Below are positions 32,967 to 42,444 of a stretch of DNA of 64,000 bases, one piece after another. Both the position numbers and the translations under genes were made by a program. Within the stretch, counting starts at the first letter, position 1, and each line of letters starts with the position of its first letter. Origin of the DNA: Leifsonia shinshuensis (GTDB lineage Bacteria; Actinomycetota; Actinomycetes; Actinomycetales; Microbacteriaceae); assembly GCF_013410375.1 (NCBI RefSeq), contig NZ_JACCFL010000001.1, forward strand, positions 4,092,001 through 4,156,000, in the 5' to 3' direction. The notes under the pieces were generated by a model. It saw only the letters and a program-made list of their open reading frames with translations. It was not told the DNA's origin and did not search any database.

Positions 32967-35867
32967 ATGCCTCGCAACACCTCGCGCCGCCAGAAATCCG
33001 GCCGGCGCCGCTTCTCCTCCCTCACGCCGCGGCAGCGCGTCCTCGCCGTCACGGCGGCGACGTGCGCGCTCGTCGTCCTCGGCGGCGGCATCGCCACCGC
33101 CTCCACCCTCGCCTTCGGGAACCAGCAGGTCGGCACGCAGTACGCCAACGGCGAGCAGATCTCGTCCGACCAGGTGATCCAGCCCGCCGGGACCCGCCTG
33201 ATGACGCCGTTCGGCAAGCTCATGGGATCGACGGTCAGCCCCGACGGGCACTACCTCGTCGGCACCAGCACTGACCGCTCCGTCGACCTCCAGGTCTTCG
33301 ACCTGAACTCGTACAAGCCCGTCGCAGCTGCGGGCACCCTCGCGGCGGCCTCGTTCGCGACCGCGGCCGCCAACGCCGGCTACGGCTCGATGAACTACCT
33401 CAAGATCTCGGACGGGACCGTCGGCCAGGAAGGCCCGGTCTTCTCGCCCGACGGCAAGTTCCTGTTCGAGCCGGTCGCGACCGGCATCGTGCGCTACCCG
33501 TTCAACGCCGACGGCTCGCTCGGCGCCGGCACGAAGATCGCCATCCCGAACTCGGCCGCGGGCCAGGAGGCGCTGACGGCCGGGATGACCTTCTCGCCCG
33601 ACGGCTCGACGCTCTACGCCGCGGTGAACGGCCAGAACACCGTCGTCGCGATCGACCCCACCGCCGGCACGATCACGCGGATCCTTCCCGTCGGCATCGC
33701 ACCGCGGCAGCTGGCGTTCGTCGGGACCAAGCTCTACGTCTCCAACGAAGGCGGCCGCTACGCGCTCCCGGGTGAGACCACGATGGGCTCGTACGGCACG
33801 CAGGTCCCCGCGAACACCACCCTCGGAACCTCGACGACCGGAACGGTCAGCGTCATCGACACGGCGAACCCGTCGGCCGCGGTCGGCTCCATCCCGGTCG
33901 AGCTGCACCCGACGGCCATGCACGTCAGCGGGAACACCCTCTATGTCGTCAACACGAACAGCGACACCGTCTCGGTGATCGACACGCGCTCCGGCGCCGT
34001 CGTCCAGACGATCGCGACCCAGCCGTGGGCGTCGTCGAAGACCGGCTACCAGCCGACCGCCGTCACGCTGCAGGGCGACCACCTCCTGGTCTCCCTCGGC
34101 AACGCGAACGCGATCGCCGTCTACAAGGTCGACGCGAAGGACCCGCGCGACCCCGCCGCGCTCATCGGGCTCCTGCCCACCGACTACTACCCGGAGAACG
34201 TCGCGGCGGTGAACGGCTCGGTCGTCGTCACGAACACGCGCGGCATCGACGCGCGCGGCCCGGGGATCACCGTGAACAAGGGCGCGGGCGTCCCGGTGGT
34301 GACCGGGCACGGCACGCACTCGACCACCGCGTCCCTCACGAAGTTCGCGCTTCCGAGCGACAAGGAGATCCGCAAGGCGACCGCTCAGGTGTTCGCCCAG
34401 AACGGCTGGACCGAGAACTCGTTCAAGCAGGCCCAGGGCGACCAGGGCGACCAGGGCGACCAGGGCGAGAACGGCGCGTCGGCGGTCATCCCGAAGCGCC
34501 TGGGCGACCCCTCGCCGATCAAGCACGTGTTCCTCGTCGTCAAGGAGAATCGCGGCTACGACCAGCTCTACGGCGACATGAAGCAGGGTAACGGCGACCC
34601 GTCGCTGACCCAGTTCGGCCAGACGGTGACGCCGAACCAGCACGCCCTCGCCACGCAGTTCGGCCTGTACGACAACACGTACGACATCGGGACGAACTCC
34701 GCCGAAGGCCACAACTGGCTCATGCAGGGCGACAACACCGCCTACACCCAGACCAGCGCAGGCGAGTACACCCGCTCGTACGACACGGAGGAGGACGTGC
34801 TGGGCCACCAGCGCAGCGGCTTCCTGTGGAACTCGGTGCAGTCCGCCGGCAAGAGCGCGAAGAACTACGGCGAGTTCGAGTACGGCGAGGGCAAGCCGGC
34901 CGGCGCGACCTGGCAGCAGTACTACTGCGCGGCCACGAGCGTCATGGCCGGCGGCTCGCCCGCCCAGCTGTTCGACCCCTCGATCAAGTGGAACGCGGGC
35001 TCGGTGATCCCGTCGCTCAATGCGATCTCCGACCCGAACGCGGCGCCGTTCGACCTCGCCGTGCCGGACATCTACCGGTACGAGACCTGGAAGCAGGACT
35101 TCGAGAAGAACGGCCCGTCCAACTTCAACATGGTCTGGCTCTCCAGCGACCACACCGGAGGCACCGCCGACCCGAAGGCTATGGTCGCCGACAACGACCT
35201 GGCCCTCGGCAAGATCGTCGACGAGATCTCGCACTCGCAGTACTGGAAGGACTCCGCGATCTTCGTCGCGGAGGACGACAGCCAGGACTCCGCCGACCAC
35301 GTCGACGGCCACCGTGCGCCCATCCAGGTGATCAGCCCGTACGCCGTGCACGGCAAGACGGTGAGCACGTACTACTCGCAGATCAGCATGGTCCGCACGA
35401 TCGAGCAGATCCTCGGCGCGCAGCCGCTGAACCAGAAGATCGCCGCGGCGACGCCGATGGTGGACGCGTTCACGAACAAGCCGGACCTGACCCCGTACAC
35501 CGCGGTCGCCAACCAGGTGCCGCTGACCGAGGGCGTGGCGACCAAGCCCGCCTGCGGCTACGACACCCTCGGCCAGACCGGAGCCGCGGCCGACGCGGTG
35601 AACGCCCAGGCCGCGAAGGACGCCGCCGTGCCCGCCTCCGAGCAGGCCGTCGCCGCCCAGTGGCAGAAGTGGGCCGGCAAGCAGCACTTCACCGGAACGG
35701 CCGGCCACCCGGCCATCCCGGACTACGACAACCCGCTGCTGATGAACCGTTACACCTGGTACCAGACCAAGCACTGGACGTCGCCCTACCCGGGAGACGC
35801 CAAGATCTACGGTCCGGACGACGTGCCCGGGATCGCGCCGGGATCGACCAACCACGACGACCAGTAG
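32967..35867 (+). CDS. Secreted YncE-type beta-propeller/phosphoesterase protein
   Basis: This 966-residue exported protein has an N-terminal signal helix (about 28-50), a YVTN beta-propeller (about 80-460; repeats such as VSVIDTRSGAVVQTIATQPW) and a C-terminal phosphoesterase domain of the alkaline phosphatase superfamily (about 515-900). The domain start reads VFLVVKENRGYDQLYGD; its relatives have Thr or Ser where Gly stands in NRGYD, so the nucleophile may be missing. The metal-site segment AEDDSQDSADHVDGHRAP is intact. Between the domains is a collagen-like QGDQGDQGDQGENG stretch from a 9-nt repeat. ATG 32967 follows GGAAAGG. It ends before a good terminator hairpin. Confidence 0.9.
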   Translation: MPRNTSRRQKSGRRRFSSLTPRQRVLAVTAATCALVVLGGGIATASTLAFGNQQVGTQYANGEQISSDQVIQPAGTRLMTPFGKLMGSTVSPDGHYLVGTSTDRSVDLQVFDLNSYKPVAAAGTLAAASFATAAANAGYGSMNYLKISDGTVGQEGPVFSPDGKFLFEPVATGIVRYPFNADGSLGAGTKIAIPNSAAGQEALTAGMTFSPDGSTLYAAVNGQNTVVAIDPTAGTITRILPVGIAPRQLAFVGTKLYVSNEGGRYALPGETTMGSYGTQVPANTTLGTSTTGTVSVIDTANPSAAVGSIPVELHPTAMHVSGNTLYVVNTNSDTVSVIDTRSGAVVQTIATQPWASSKTGYQPTAVTLQGDHLLVSLGNANAIAVYKVDAKDPRDPAALIGLLPTDYYPENVAAVNGSVVVTNTRGIDARGPGITVNKGAGVPVVTGHGTHSTTASLTKFALPSDKEIRKATAQVFAQNGWTENSFKQAQGDQGDQGDQGENGASAVIPKRLGDPSPIKHVFLVVKENRGYDQLYGDMKQGNGDPSLTQFGQTVTPNQHALATQFGLYDNTYDIGTNSAEGHNWLMQGDNTAYTQTSAGEYTRSYDTEEDVLGHQRSGFLWNSVQSAGKSAKNYGEFEYGEGKPAGATWQQYYCAATSVMAGGSPAQLFDPSIKWNAGSVIPSLNAISDPNAAPFDLAVPDIYRYETWKQDFEKNGPSNFNMVWLSSDHTGGTADPKAMVADNDLALGKIVDEISHSQYWKDSAIFVAEDDSQDSADHVDGHRAPIQVISPYAVHGKTVSTYYSQISMVRTIEQILGAQPLNQKIAAATPMVDAFTNKPDLTPYTAVANQVPLTEGVATKPACGYDTLGQTGAAADAVNAQAAKDAAVPASEQAVAAQWQKWAGKQHFTGTAGHPAIPDYDNPLLMNRYTWYQTKHWTSPYPGDAKIYGPDDVPGIAPGSTNHDDQ

Positions 35868-35882
35868 CCGTCGGAGCGCGGA

Positions 35883-35909
35883 CGCCCCTGCCCCTCGTGG
35901 GCGGGGGCG
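35883..35909 (+). terminator. Terminator of the phosphoesterase gene
   Basis: CGCCCCTGCCC (35883-35893) and GGGCGGGGGCG (35899-35909) form an 11-bp stem with one G-U pair and a 5-nt loop, followed by TTCGTCGT. It begins 16 nt after the stop codon, in a convergent gap with the Raf-inhibitor-like gene. Confidence 0.75.
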
Positions 35910-35936
35910 TTCGTCGTAGCCGGGCCGTTCGTGCGC

Positions 35937-36500
35937 TTACGGGTTCTCGTACGTCCCGTCCAGGCGGGCGCGCGCGATGACGTGGCCGCGCATGGCTCGC
36001 ACGACGTCCTCCAGCCCGAACGAGGCGGGGAGGTCGAGCCGGCGATCCACGGCGAACAGCTGGAAGACGTACGTGTGCGGCCCGTGCGAGGGCACCGGCA
36101 TCGGGCCGTGCCAGCCGCGTGAGCCGAGCGAGCCGCGGCCGTAGGCGATCCCGGGCACTGCGCCCCTCCGTGCCAGCGCGCCCTCCGGCAACCCGCCGAG
36201 CGCCGGATCGATGCCGCGCGCGATGGTGTGGACGGCCGGATCCGCCCGCGGCGCGTCCGGGTCCTCGACCACGAGCACCAGCTCCTCGGCGGCGACCGGC
36301 GGCGCCGTCCACGCGAGCGCCGGCGACAGGTCCTGCCCGAGCAGCCGGCCGCGGTACTGGGCGGGGATGGGGGCGCCGTCGGCGAACGCCGGGCTCGTCA
36401 GCACGAACGACTCGGGCCCGACGAGCCCGTCGCGCAGCCAGACGATCTTGTCGTGCCCGGCGCGCCGATCGCGCAGCGCCCGTCCGATGGGGTTCGGCAT
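35937..36500 (-). CDS. YbhB/YbcL-family (PEBP) protein
   Basis: This 187-residue protein belongs to the phosphatidylethanolamine-binding/Raf kinase inhibitor-like family. It has the anion-pocket motifs LVLVVEDPDAPRADPAVHTIARGI, GYGRGSLGSRGWHGPMP and a C-terminal GPHTYVFQLFAVD strand. The bacterial role is unclear. It begins 42 bp after the phosphatidyltransferase stop, in the same orientation, and could share its transcript. Confidence 0.92.
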   Translation of the reverse strand: MPNPIGRALRDRRAGHDKIVWLRDGLVGPESFVLTSPAFADGAPIPAQYRGRLLGQDLSPALAWTAPPVAAEELVLVVEDPDAPRADPAVHTIARGIDPALGGLPEGALARRGAVPGIAYGRGSLGSRGWHGPMPVPSHGPHTYVFQLFAVDRRLDLPASFGLEDVVRAMRGHVIARARLDGTYENP

Positions 36501-36542
36501 GGTGAGGGCGGCCTTTCGGAGAGGGGTGGTCGGGTGGCCAGC

Positions 36543-37289
36543 CTAGTCCTCCACCCGGAGGGGTTCGCGAACCGCGTCCCGCACCCGCTCCCGCTCCCGC
36601 ACCAGCCACACCACGTCGCGCCCGAACGACTCCAGCAGGAGCAGCAGCGCCACCGCGACCAGCACAGCGGAGACCGCGGGCAGCGCCCCCGTGCACGCCG
36701 CCGCGAGCGCGATCCCGGCGTACGCGGTCACCACCTTCCGCCAGTAGCGGTAGGGCAGCCGTGCGCGCAGCCACGGCAGCGCCCATCCCGCCGCCACGAA
36801 CGCATAGCGGAGGCCGCCGATCGCCAGCACCCAGAGCCCGAGCAGCGAGGCCACGTGGACGCTCAGCACCAGCAGCAGGAACGCGTCCACCTCCATGTCG
36901 AAGCGCGCGCCGAGCTCGCTCGTCGTCCCGGTCCGGCGTGCGACCCAGCCGTCCACCGCGTCGAGCGCGAGGGCCGGGATCACCAGGCCGACGAGCAGAG
37001 CGACGGGGACCGCGCCGAAGAGGGAGGCCACCACGAGCCCGGTGATCAGCCCGACCAGGGTGGACCGCATCGAGGTGACGATGTTCGCCGGGCCGAAGCG
37101 TTCCGACCTGCGGCGCTGGAGGCCGCGCACGAGCAGCGTGTTCGACACCAGGAGGTACGCGGCGGCGGCCGCCCAGCCCACGGGCGGCAGCGGCGTCATC
37201 CACCATTCGACGTCGAGCAGGCCGAGGAGGAGAACGAGCGCGAGGCCCGCGCCGGCCCAGCCGACCGCTGCGAGTTGAACCCTTTTCAC
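36543..37289 (-). CDS. CDP-alcohol phosphatidyltransferase family protein
   Basis: This 248-residue membrane enzyme has the full family signature D-x2-DG-x2-AR-x8-G-x3-D-x3-D: LDAVDGWVARRTGTTSELGARFDMEVDAFL, so all catalytic Asp residues are present. Seven or so helices surround it. It transfers a phosphatidyl group or similar from a CDP-alcohol to a small acceptor, which cannot be named. GTG 37289 follows GAGG with 5-nt spacing; upstream ATG 37334 lacks a ribosome site. It is divergent, 126 bp from a seven-gene operon that appears to belong to the same envelope pathway. Confidence 0.92.
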   Translation of the reverse strand: MKRVQLAAVGWAGAGLALVLLLGLLDVEWWMTPLPPVGWAAAAAYLLVSNTLLVRGLQRRRSERFGPANIVTSMRSTLVGLITGLVVASLFGAVPVALLVGLVIPALALDAVDGWVARRTGTTSELGARFDMEVDAFLLLVLSVHVASLLGLWVLAIGGLRYAFVAAGWALPWLRARLPYRYWRKVVTAYAGIALAAACTGALPAVSAVLVAVALLLLLESFGRDVVWLVRERERVRDAVREPLRVED

Positions 37290-37415
37290 GTGAGCCTCGT
37301 GTCTCTGGGGAACGGCACCGTGCGGATGCCGCATCTTGCCTTAACACGCAGCGTGTGCACGGATGGTTCACGAAGCCCCGCTCCCATACCGGGGCCGCCG
37401 CGAGAGGAGCTGGAC

Positions 37416-38393
37416 GTGCTCGAAGCCACCGCGTTCTGGGTCGTGGAGCCCGGCGTCGGCGCCCTGCGGCCCGAGCCGCTGCGCGAGCCGGCCGACGGGG
37501 AGGTCCTGGTCCGGACGCTGCGCACGGGTGTGAGCCGGGGCACGGAGGCGACCGTGTTCGCCGGCCGCGTTCCAGCGAGCCAGCACGAGCGGATGCGGGC
37601 GCCGTTCCAGGAGGGCGGCTTCCCGGGGCCGGTGAAGTACGGCTACCTCAACGTCGGCGTGGTGGAGCAGGGGCCTCCCGAGCTGACCGGGCGCACCGTG
37701 TTCACGCTGTTCCCGCACCAGTCGGCGTTCGTCGTCCCGGCCGCGGCCGTGGTCCCGGTGCCGGAGGGGGTCCCCGCCGCACGCGCGGTGCTCGCGGGCG
37801 CGCTGGAGACCGCGGTCAACATCCTGTGGGACGCCGCGCCGCTGGTCGGCGACCGGATCGCGGTGATCGGCGCGGGCATGATCGGCTGCTGCGTCGCGCG
37901 GCTGGCGCACGGCATCCCGGGCGCCGAGGTCGTGCTGGTGGACGTCGCCCCGGCGCGACGGGAGGTCGCCGAGCGGCTGGGCGTGGCCTTCGCCCTCCCG
38001 GCCGACGCACCCCACGAACGCGACCTGGTCATCCACACGAGCGGGTCGGAGGCGGGGCTGCGGCTGGCGCTGGAGACGGTCGTCTCCGAGGGCGAGGTGA
38101 TTGAGGCGAGCTGGTTCGGCGACCAGCCGGTGACCCTCCTGCTGGGCGAGGACTTCCACTCCCGCCGGCTGACCATCCGGTCGAGCCAGGTCGGCGCCGT
38201 CCCGCCCCGCCTGCGCGACCGACGCAGCACGGCCGACCGGCTGGCGCTCGCGCTCGACCTGCTGCGCGACCCGGCGTTCGACGCGCTCCTGACCGGCACC
38301 TCGTCGTGGCGGGAGTTGCCGGAGGTCCTCGCCCGGCTGGCGGGCGACCCCGGCCCCGAGCTCTGCCACAGCATCGACTGGAGGGACGCCTGA
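37416..38393 (+). CDS. MDR-family zinc-type dehydrogenase, first gene of the cluster
   Basis: This 325-residue protein is a medium-chain dehydrogenase/reductase: a GroES-like N-terminal domain with [20 protein letters not shown], and a Rossmann domain [20 protein letters not shown] (about 147-166). The classical catalytic-zinc Cys is absent (GVSRGTE), so it is a zinc-independent member. GTG 37416 has GAGGAG 6-7 nt upstream. Its stop overlaps the next start (TGATG). The substrate is unknown; in this locus it could be a pterin-linked or sugar-linked ketone. Confidence 0.9.
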   Translation: MLEATAFWVVEPGVGALRPEPLREPADGEVLVRTLRTGVSRGTEATVFAGRVPASQHERMRAPFQEGGFPGPVKYGYLNVGVVEQGPPELTGRTVFTLFPHQSAFVVPAAAVVPVPEGVPAARAVLAGALETAVNILWDAAPLVGDRIAVIGAGMIGCCVARLAHGIPGAEVVLVDVAPARREVAERLGVAFALPADAPHERDLVIHTSGSEAGLRLALETVVSEGEVIEASWFGDQPVTLLLGEDFHSRRLTIRSSQVGAVPPRLRDRRSTADRLALALDLLRDPAFDALLTGTSSWRELPEVLARLAGDPGPELCHSIDWRDA

Positions 38394-38791
38394 TGCCGTT
38401 CACGGTCACGGTCCGCGACCACCTGATGGTCGCCCACAGCTTCACCGGAGAGGCGTTCGGCCCGGCGCAGCGGCTGCACGGCGCGACCTTCGTGGTCGAC
38501 GCCACCTTCGGCGCGGACGAGCTCGACCCGAACGGCGTGGTGGTCGACATCGGGCGCGCGACGGCCGCCCTCGCGGAGATCACCGGCTCGCTCGGCTACC
38601 GGAACCTGGACGACGAACCCGCGTTCGCGGGGCTGAACACCACCACGGAGGTGCTCTGCCGCGCCATCGCCGACCGGCTGGCCGACGCCGCTGCGGCCGG
38701 ATCGCTCGGCCGGGCGACCGGGCTCACCTCGCTCACCGTCACCCTGCACGAGTCCCACATCGCGTGGGCGAGCTATTCGAGGCCGCTGTGA
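38393..38791 (+). CDS. PTPS/QueD-like protein with altered active site
   Basis: This 132-residue protein has the 6-pyruvoyltetrahydropterin synthase fold: H15 in [15 protein letters not shown] and [12 protein letters not shown], and HESHIAW near the end. In known PTPS and QueD the CxxxxHGH segment gives the catalytic Cys and two zinc His. Here it reads [12 protein letters not shown] (about 22-33): H29 is kept, Cys is absent and the second His is Ala31. So it probably does different chemistry or binds metal differently. The ATG overlaps the previous stop by 1 nt, and the next gene overlaps it by 4 nt. Confidence 0.88.
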   Translation: MPFTVTVRDHLMVAHSFTGEAFGPAQRLHGATFVVDATFGADELDPNGVVVDIGRATAALAEITGSLGYRNLDDEPAFAGLNTTTEVLCRAIADRLADAAAAGSLGRATGLTSLTVTLHESHIAWASYSRPL

Positions 38792-39867
38792 ACGACGTCT
38801 TCTTCGTCGTCCCCGACACCATCGACGACCCGCGGCAGGTGAGCGGCGGCAACCGGTACGACCAGCGCGTCCGCGACGGGCTGCGCGCCGAGGGCTGGAC
38901 CGTGCACCTGCTCCTGGTCACCGGGCGCGGCACCGGCTGGACCGCCCGGGCGCTGGCCCAGCTGCCGGAGGGGGCGCTCGCGCTGATCGACGGCCTCCTC
39001 GTCTTCCGCGAGCCGGAGGCGGTCGCGGCGCACCGGAGCCGCCTGCGGATCGTCGTCCTCGCCCACATGGCCGCGCCGTCGCCGGGCGGTGAGCCAGGCG
39101 GCGGAGAGCCCGGCGCGGACCTCGACGACGCCGTCATCGCGGCCCTCCGGTCCGCTCGTCGCATCGTGGCGACCAGCGCCTGGACCCGCTCGCAGCTCCT
39201 GGAGCAGGACGCCGCCGACCCGCACCGGATCGTCGTCGCCCACCCGGGCGTCGATCCCGCGCCGGCGACGCGGGCGTCCGCCGCGGGCGGCCGGCTGCTG
39301 TGCGTCGCGACCGTCGCACCGCACAAGGGCCAGGACCTGCTGCTGCGCGCGCTCGCCGGGTTCGCGGACCGCGACGGCTGGAGCTGCACCCTGGCCGGCT
39401 CCGTGGCGGTCGCACCGGACTTCGTCGCCGCGCTGACCGCGGTGATCGACGCCGCCGGCCTCGCCGGCCGGATCCGGTTCGCCGGCGTGCTCGATGCCCG
39501 CGCGCTCGACGCGGCGTACGCGGACGCCGACCTGGTCGTGCTGCCGTCGCGCAGCGAGAGCTACGGGATGGCCCTGGCCGAGGCGCTCGCACACGGCGTC
39601 CCGGTGCTCGCGACGGCTGTCGGCGGCATCCCCGAGGCGATCGCCCGCCCGGAGGCCGCGATGATCGTGCCGCCCGACGACCCGTGGGCGCTGCACGTCG
39701 TGCTGCAGCAGTGGTGGGCGAGCGCCGACCGCCGCGCCGCGCTGAAGGCGGCGGCGCTGGAGGCCCGTGCCGCCGGCCGCCGCTGGGACGACACCACCTC
39801 GACCGTCGCGGCCGCGCTCCGCGAGGCCGCCGTCGAGGGACTGCGGCCGGAGGCGGTGCCCTCATGA
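38788..39867 (+). CDS. GT4-family glycosyltransferase
   Basis: This 359-residue retaining glycosyltransferase has two Rossmann-like domains. The C-terminal one shows [21 protein letters not shown] and the E-x7-E donor-site motif [23 protein letters not shown] (Glu pair in ESYGMALAE), typical of GT4. An N-terminal Gly/Pro-rich insert ([16 protein letters not shown]) is unusual. GTG 38788 overlaps the PTPS-like stop as GTGA and is the credible start. It probably adds a sugar to the product made by its neighbours. Confidence 0.92.
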   Translation: MNDVFFVVPDTIDDPRQVSGGNRYDQRVRDGLRAEGWTVHLLLVTGRGTGWTARALAQLPEGALALIDGLLVFREPEAVAAHRSRLRIVVLAHMAAPSPGGEPGGGEPGADLDDAVIAALRSARRIVATSAWTRSQLLEQDAADPHRIVVAHPGVDPAPATRASAAGGRLLCVATVAPHKGQDLLLRALAGFADRDGWSCTLAGSVAVAPDFVAALTAVIDAAGLAGRIRFAGVLDARALDAAYADADLVVLPSRSESYGMALAEALAHGVPVLATAVGGIPEAIARPEAAMIVPPDDPWALHVVLQQWWASADRRAALKAAALEARAAGRRWDDTTSTVAAALREAAVEGLRPEAVPS

Positions 39868-40724
39868 GCGGCGTCCTGGAGGTCAGCGCCGACTGGCTCG
39901 CGCTGCGGGAGGCGGAGGACGCACGCGCGCGGTCGCGCCGGCTCGCGCGCGCGGTGCCCGGAATCCTCGGCGGCGTTCCCGACGGGCGCGCGGCCGGCGC
40001 CCGGCCGCTCGCCGTGCACGACCTCGGCAGCGGCACCGGCTCGATGATGCGCTGGCTCGCACCGCAGCTCCCCGGACCGCAGACCTGGGTCCTCCACGAC
40101 TGGAACGCCGGGCTGACCGCGCGCGCGGTGGCCGGCGAGCCTCCCGAGGACCGCTCCGGCCGTCCCGTCGCGATCGAGTCGCGGGTCACCCCCCTCGACC
40201 GGCTCGCGCCGGCGGACCTCGCGGGCGCCGACCTGGTGACCGCGTCGGCACTGCTCGACGTCGTCACCGCGCAGGAGGCGCACGCGATCGTGGACGCCTG
40301 CGTCGCGGTCGGCGCGCCCGTCCTCCTGCCGCTCAGCGTGACCGGGGACGTCGAGCTGCGGCCGTGGGATCCGCGCGACATCCTGGTCGCGCGCGCGTTC
40401 AACGAGCACCAGCGCCGGGAGGTGGACGGCCGCCGGCTGCTCGGGCGGTTCGGCGCGCCGATCGCGCGCGGTCTCCTCGGTCGCGCCGGCTGGCACGTCC
40501 GCACGGCGCTGACCACCTGGCGGCTGGACCGCCGCGATCCCCGGTTGCTGGCCGAGTGGTTCGACGGCTGGCTCGACGCCGCCGTGGAGCAGGAGGAAGG
40601 CGACCGCGATCGCGTCCTGCTCGACCAGGCCCGCGGCTACCGGGAGCTGCGACGCGACCAGCAGCGGCTCGGCGCGCTGTCCGCCGTCGTGTACCACCTC
40701 GACGTCCTGGCGTGGCCGCGATGA
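39864..40724 (+). CDS. Class I SAM methyltransferase
   Basis: This 286-residue protein has motif I HDLGSGTGSMMRWL (about 51-64), an acidic motif II LHDWNAGL and an expected post-motif region VTASALLDVVTAQEAHAIVDACV. It therefore methylates a small molecule using S-adenosylmethionine. The last 100 residues carry an Arg/Trp-rich region that may bind acidic substrates. The ATG overlaps the glycosyltransferase stop as ATGA, and its stop overlaps the next start likewise. Confidence 0.9.
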   Translation: MSGVLEVSADWLALREAEDARARSRRLARAVPGILGGVPDGRAAGARPLAVHDLGSGTGSMMRWLAPQLPGPQTWVLHDWNAGLTARAVAGEPPEDRSGRPVAIESRVTPLDRLAPADLAGADLVTASALLDVVTAQEAHAIVDACVAVGAPVLLPLSVTGDVELRPWDPRDILVARAFNEHQRREVDGRRLLGRFGAPIARGLLGRAGWHVRTALTTWRLDRRDPRLLAEWFDGWLDAAVEQEEGDRDRVLLDQARGYRELRRDQQRLGALSAVVYHLDVLAWPR

Positions 40725-41752
40725 CCGTCCGGCTGAGTCCGCCCCACGAGGGGACGGCGGCTCCGGAGGGGACGGCGACCCTCCGGGTCCGCGAGGTGCT
40801 GCGACTCCGCGAGGTGCTGCGACTCCGCACGGTGCTGGGCCGCCCGTGGGTCCGCGCCGCCGTCCGCGCGCTCGTCGGCGCCGTGGTGCTCGTCGCGATC
40901 GTCGCGCGGGTGGGCACGGGCCCGTTCCTCCACGGCCTCCTCAGCCTCGACGGCCCCACCGTGGTCGCCGCCCTCGCGCTCACCGCGGTCGCGACCGGTG
41001 CGGCCGCGTGGCGCTGGCGGCTGATCGCCGGGCGGCTCGGCGTCGGGCTGCGCTGGTCGACGGCCGTGGGGATGTATTACCGCTCCCAGTTCGTCAACAC
41101 GGTGCTGCCCGGCGGCGTGGTCGGGGACGTCCAGCGCGCCGTGGACCACGGACGCAGCGCGGAGCGGGTCGGGCCGGCGGCGCGCGCAGTCGCGCTCGAG
41201 CGGCTGCTCGGCCAGGCGGTGCAGGTCGCGATCGCCGTGGTCGTCCTCGGGGTGTTCGGGATGGAGTTCGCGGGCGTGCTGCTCCCCCTGCTCGGCGTCG
41301 CCGTCGTGGCCGGGGTCGCCGGGGTCGCGGGCGTCGCCCTGGCGAGCCGCCGGGTCCGGCGCGCGCTCACGCACGAGCTGGGCGAGGTCAGGGCCGGGCT
41401 CGGCTCCGTGGGGGTGTTCGTCCAGGCGGTCGTCGCCTCCGTGCTGGTCTGCGCGTGCCACCTCGCCACCTTCGCGATCGCCGCCGCCGCGGTGGGCGCG
41501 CACGTGCCGCCGCTGCGCGTGCTCGCGCTCGGGATTGTCGTGCTGCTCGCGGCCTCCATCCCCGTCAACCTGGGCGGCTGGGGCCCGCGCGAGGGCGCGG
41601 CCGGCTGGGCGTTCGCGATGGCCGGGTTCGGGGCGGCGGCGGGGATCTCGGCGGCGACGCTGTACGGGGTGCTGGCGTTCGTCTGCTTCGCCCCTGCCGC
41701 GCTGATCGCGCAGTCGACCCTTGTGGTGCGGCGGAGGAGGATGCGGTCATGA
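40721..41752 (+). CDS. UPF0104/LPG synthase-type membrane protein
   Basis: This 343-residue protein is a polytopic UPF0104-type protein with about eight helices, related to the flippase domain of lysylphosphatidylglycerol synthases. RSQFVNTVLPGGVVGDVQRA and SIPVNLGGWGPREGAAGWAF are the characteristic loops. Related proteins move lipid-linked molecules across the membrane, so it is the likely transporter in the cluster. The N-terminus has a slippage repeat (REVLRLREVLRLR) from an 18-bp unit. It overlaps both neighbours by 4 nt. Confidence 0.9.
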   Translation: MTVRLSPPHEGTAAPEGTATLRVREVLRLREVLRLRTVLGRPWVRAAVRALVGAVVLVAIVARVGTGPFLHGLLSLDGPTVVAALALTAVATGAAAWRWRLIAGRLGVGLRWSTAVGMYYRSQFVNTVLPGGVVGDVQRAVDHGRSAERVGPAARAVALERLLGQAVQVAIAVVVLGVFGMEFAGVLLPLLGVAVVAGVAGVAGVALASRRVRRALTHELGEVRAGLGSVGVFVQAVVASVLVCACHLATFAIAAAAVGAHVPPLRVLALGIVVLLAASIPVNLGGWGPREGAAGWAFAMAGFGAAAGISAATLYGVLAFVCFAPAALIAQSTLVVRRRRMRS

Positions 41753-42444
41753 GCGCCACACCGTACGTCACCGTCAGCTGCGCCGTGTCCCTCGACGGCT
41801 ACCTCGACACCGCCCTGCCGCCCAAGCTGGCGCTCTCGAACGCCGCCGACTTCGACCGCGTGGACGAGGTGCGCGCCCAGAGCGACGTCATCCTCGTCGG
41901 CGCGCGCACGGTCCGCCGCGACAACCCGCGGCTGCTGGTCCGCAGTCCCGAGCGCCAGGACCGGCGGGAGGCCGCGGGGAGGTGCCGCACGCCCTGGAAG
42001 GCGACGGTCACCGCGACCGGCGAGCTCGACCCCGGAGCGAACTTCTTCACCCTCGGCGAGACCGTGAAGCTCGTGTACTGCCCGCGCAGCGCCCGCACGC
42101 GGATCGTCGACCGGCTCGGGGACGCCGCCACGGTGGTCCCGCTCGGCGACCGCCCGCGGATGGCCGACCTGCTCGACGACCTCGGCGAGCGCGGCGTGCG
42201 GCGGCTGATGGTCGAAGGCGGCGGGACGACGCTGACCCAGTTCCTGAGGGAGGGCCTGGCGGACGAGCTGCAGCTCGCGGTCGCGCCGTTCTTCGTCGGG
42301 GATCCCACGGCGCCGCGATTCGTCGGCGACGGCGCCTTCCCGTGGACGACCGACCACCGCGCAACGCTGGTGGAGGCGCGGCCGATCGGGGACGTCGTGC
42401 TGCTGCGCTACGCCCTGTCCGACCGGTTCGGGGGCGACCCGTGA
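41749..42444 (+). CDS. RibD C-terminal-type reductase
   Basis: This 231-residue protein is of the RibD C-terminal/dihydrofolate reductase-like family, with CAVSLDGYLD near the N-terminus, SDVILVGARTVRRDNPRL (NADPH/substrate loop), RRLMVEGGGTTLTQFL and a C-terminal LQLAVAPFFVGD. In riboflavin synthesis the RibD reductase acts on a pyrimidine phosphate. Here no other rib genes are present, so a pterin- or pyrimidine-like substrate in this locus is more likely. Overlaps both neighbours by 4 nt. Confidence 0.9.
   Translation: MSATPYVTVSCAVSLDGYLDTALPPKLALSNAADFDRVDEVRAQSDVILVGARTVRRDNPRLLVRSPERQDRREAAGRCRTPWKATVTATGELDPGANFFTLGETVKLVYCPRSARTRIVDRLGDAATVVPLGDRPRMADLLDDLGERGVRRLMVEGGGTTLTQFLREGLADELQLAVAPFFVGDPTAPRFVGDGAFPWTTDHRATLVEARPIGDVVLLRYALSDRFGGDP

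Noticed and set aside
32886..35855. A very long open frame on the minus strand opposite the phosphoesterase
   Set aside because: It is the mirror of a real gene in GC-rich DNA: composition is Arg/Val/Gly-rich, no family motif, and the plus strand encodes clear YncE and phosphoesterase domains.
36228..37415. An N-terminal extension of the MDR dehydrogenase reaching back to 36228
   Set aside because: It would run antisense through the phosphatidyltransferase gene; a ribosome site and family start lie at 37416.
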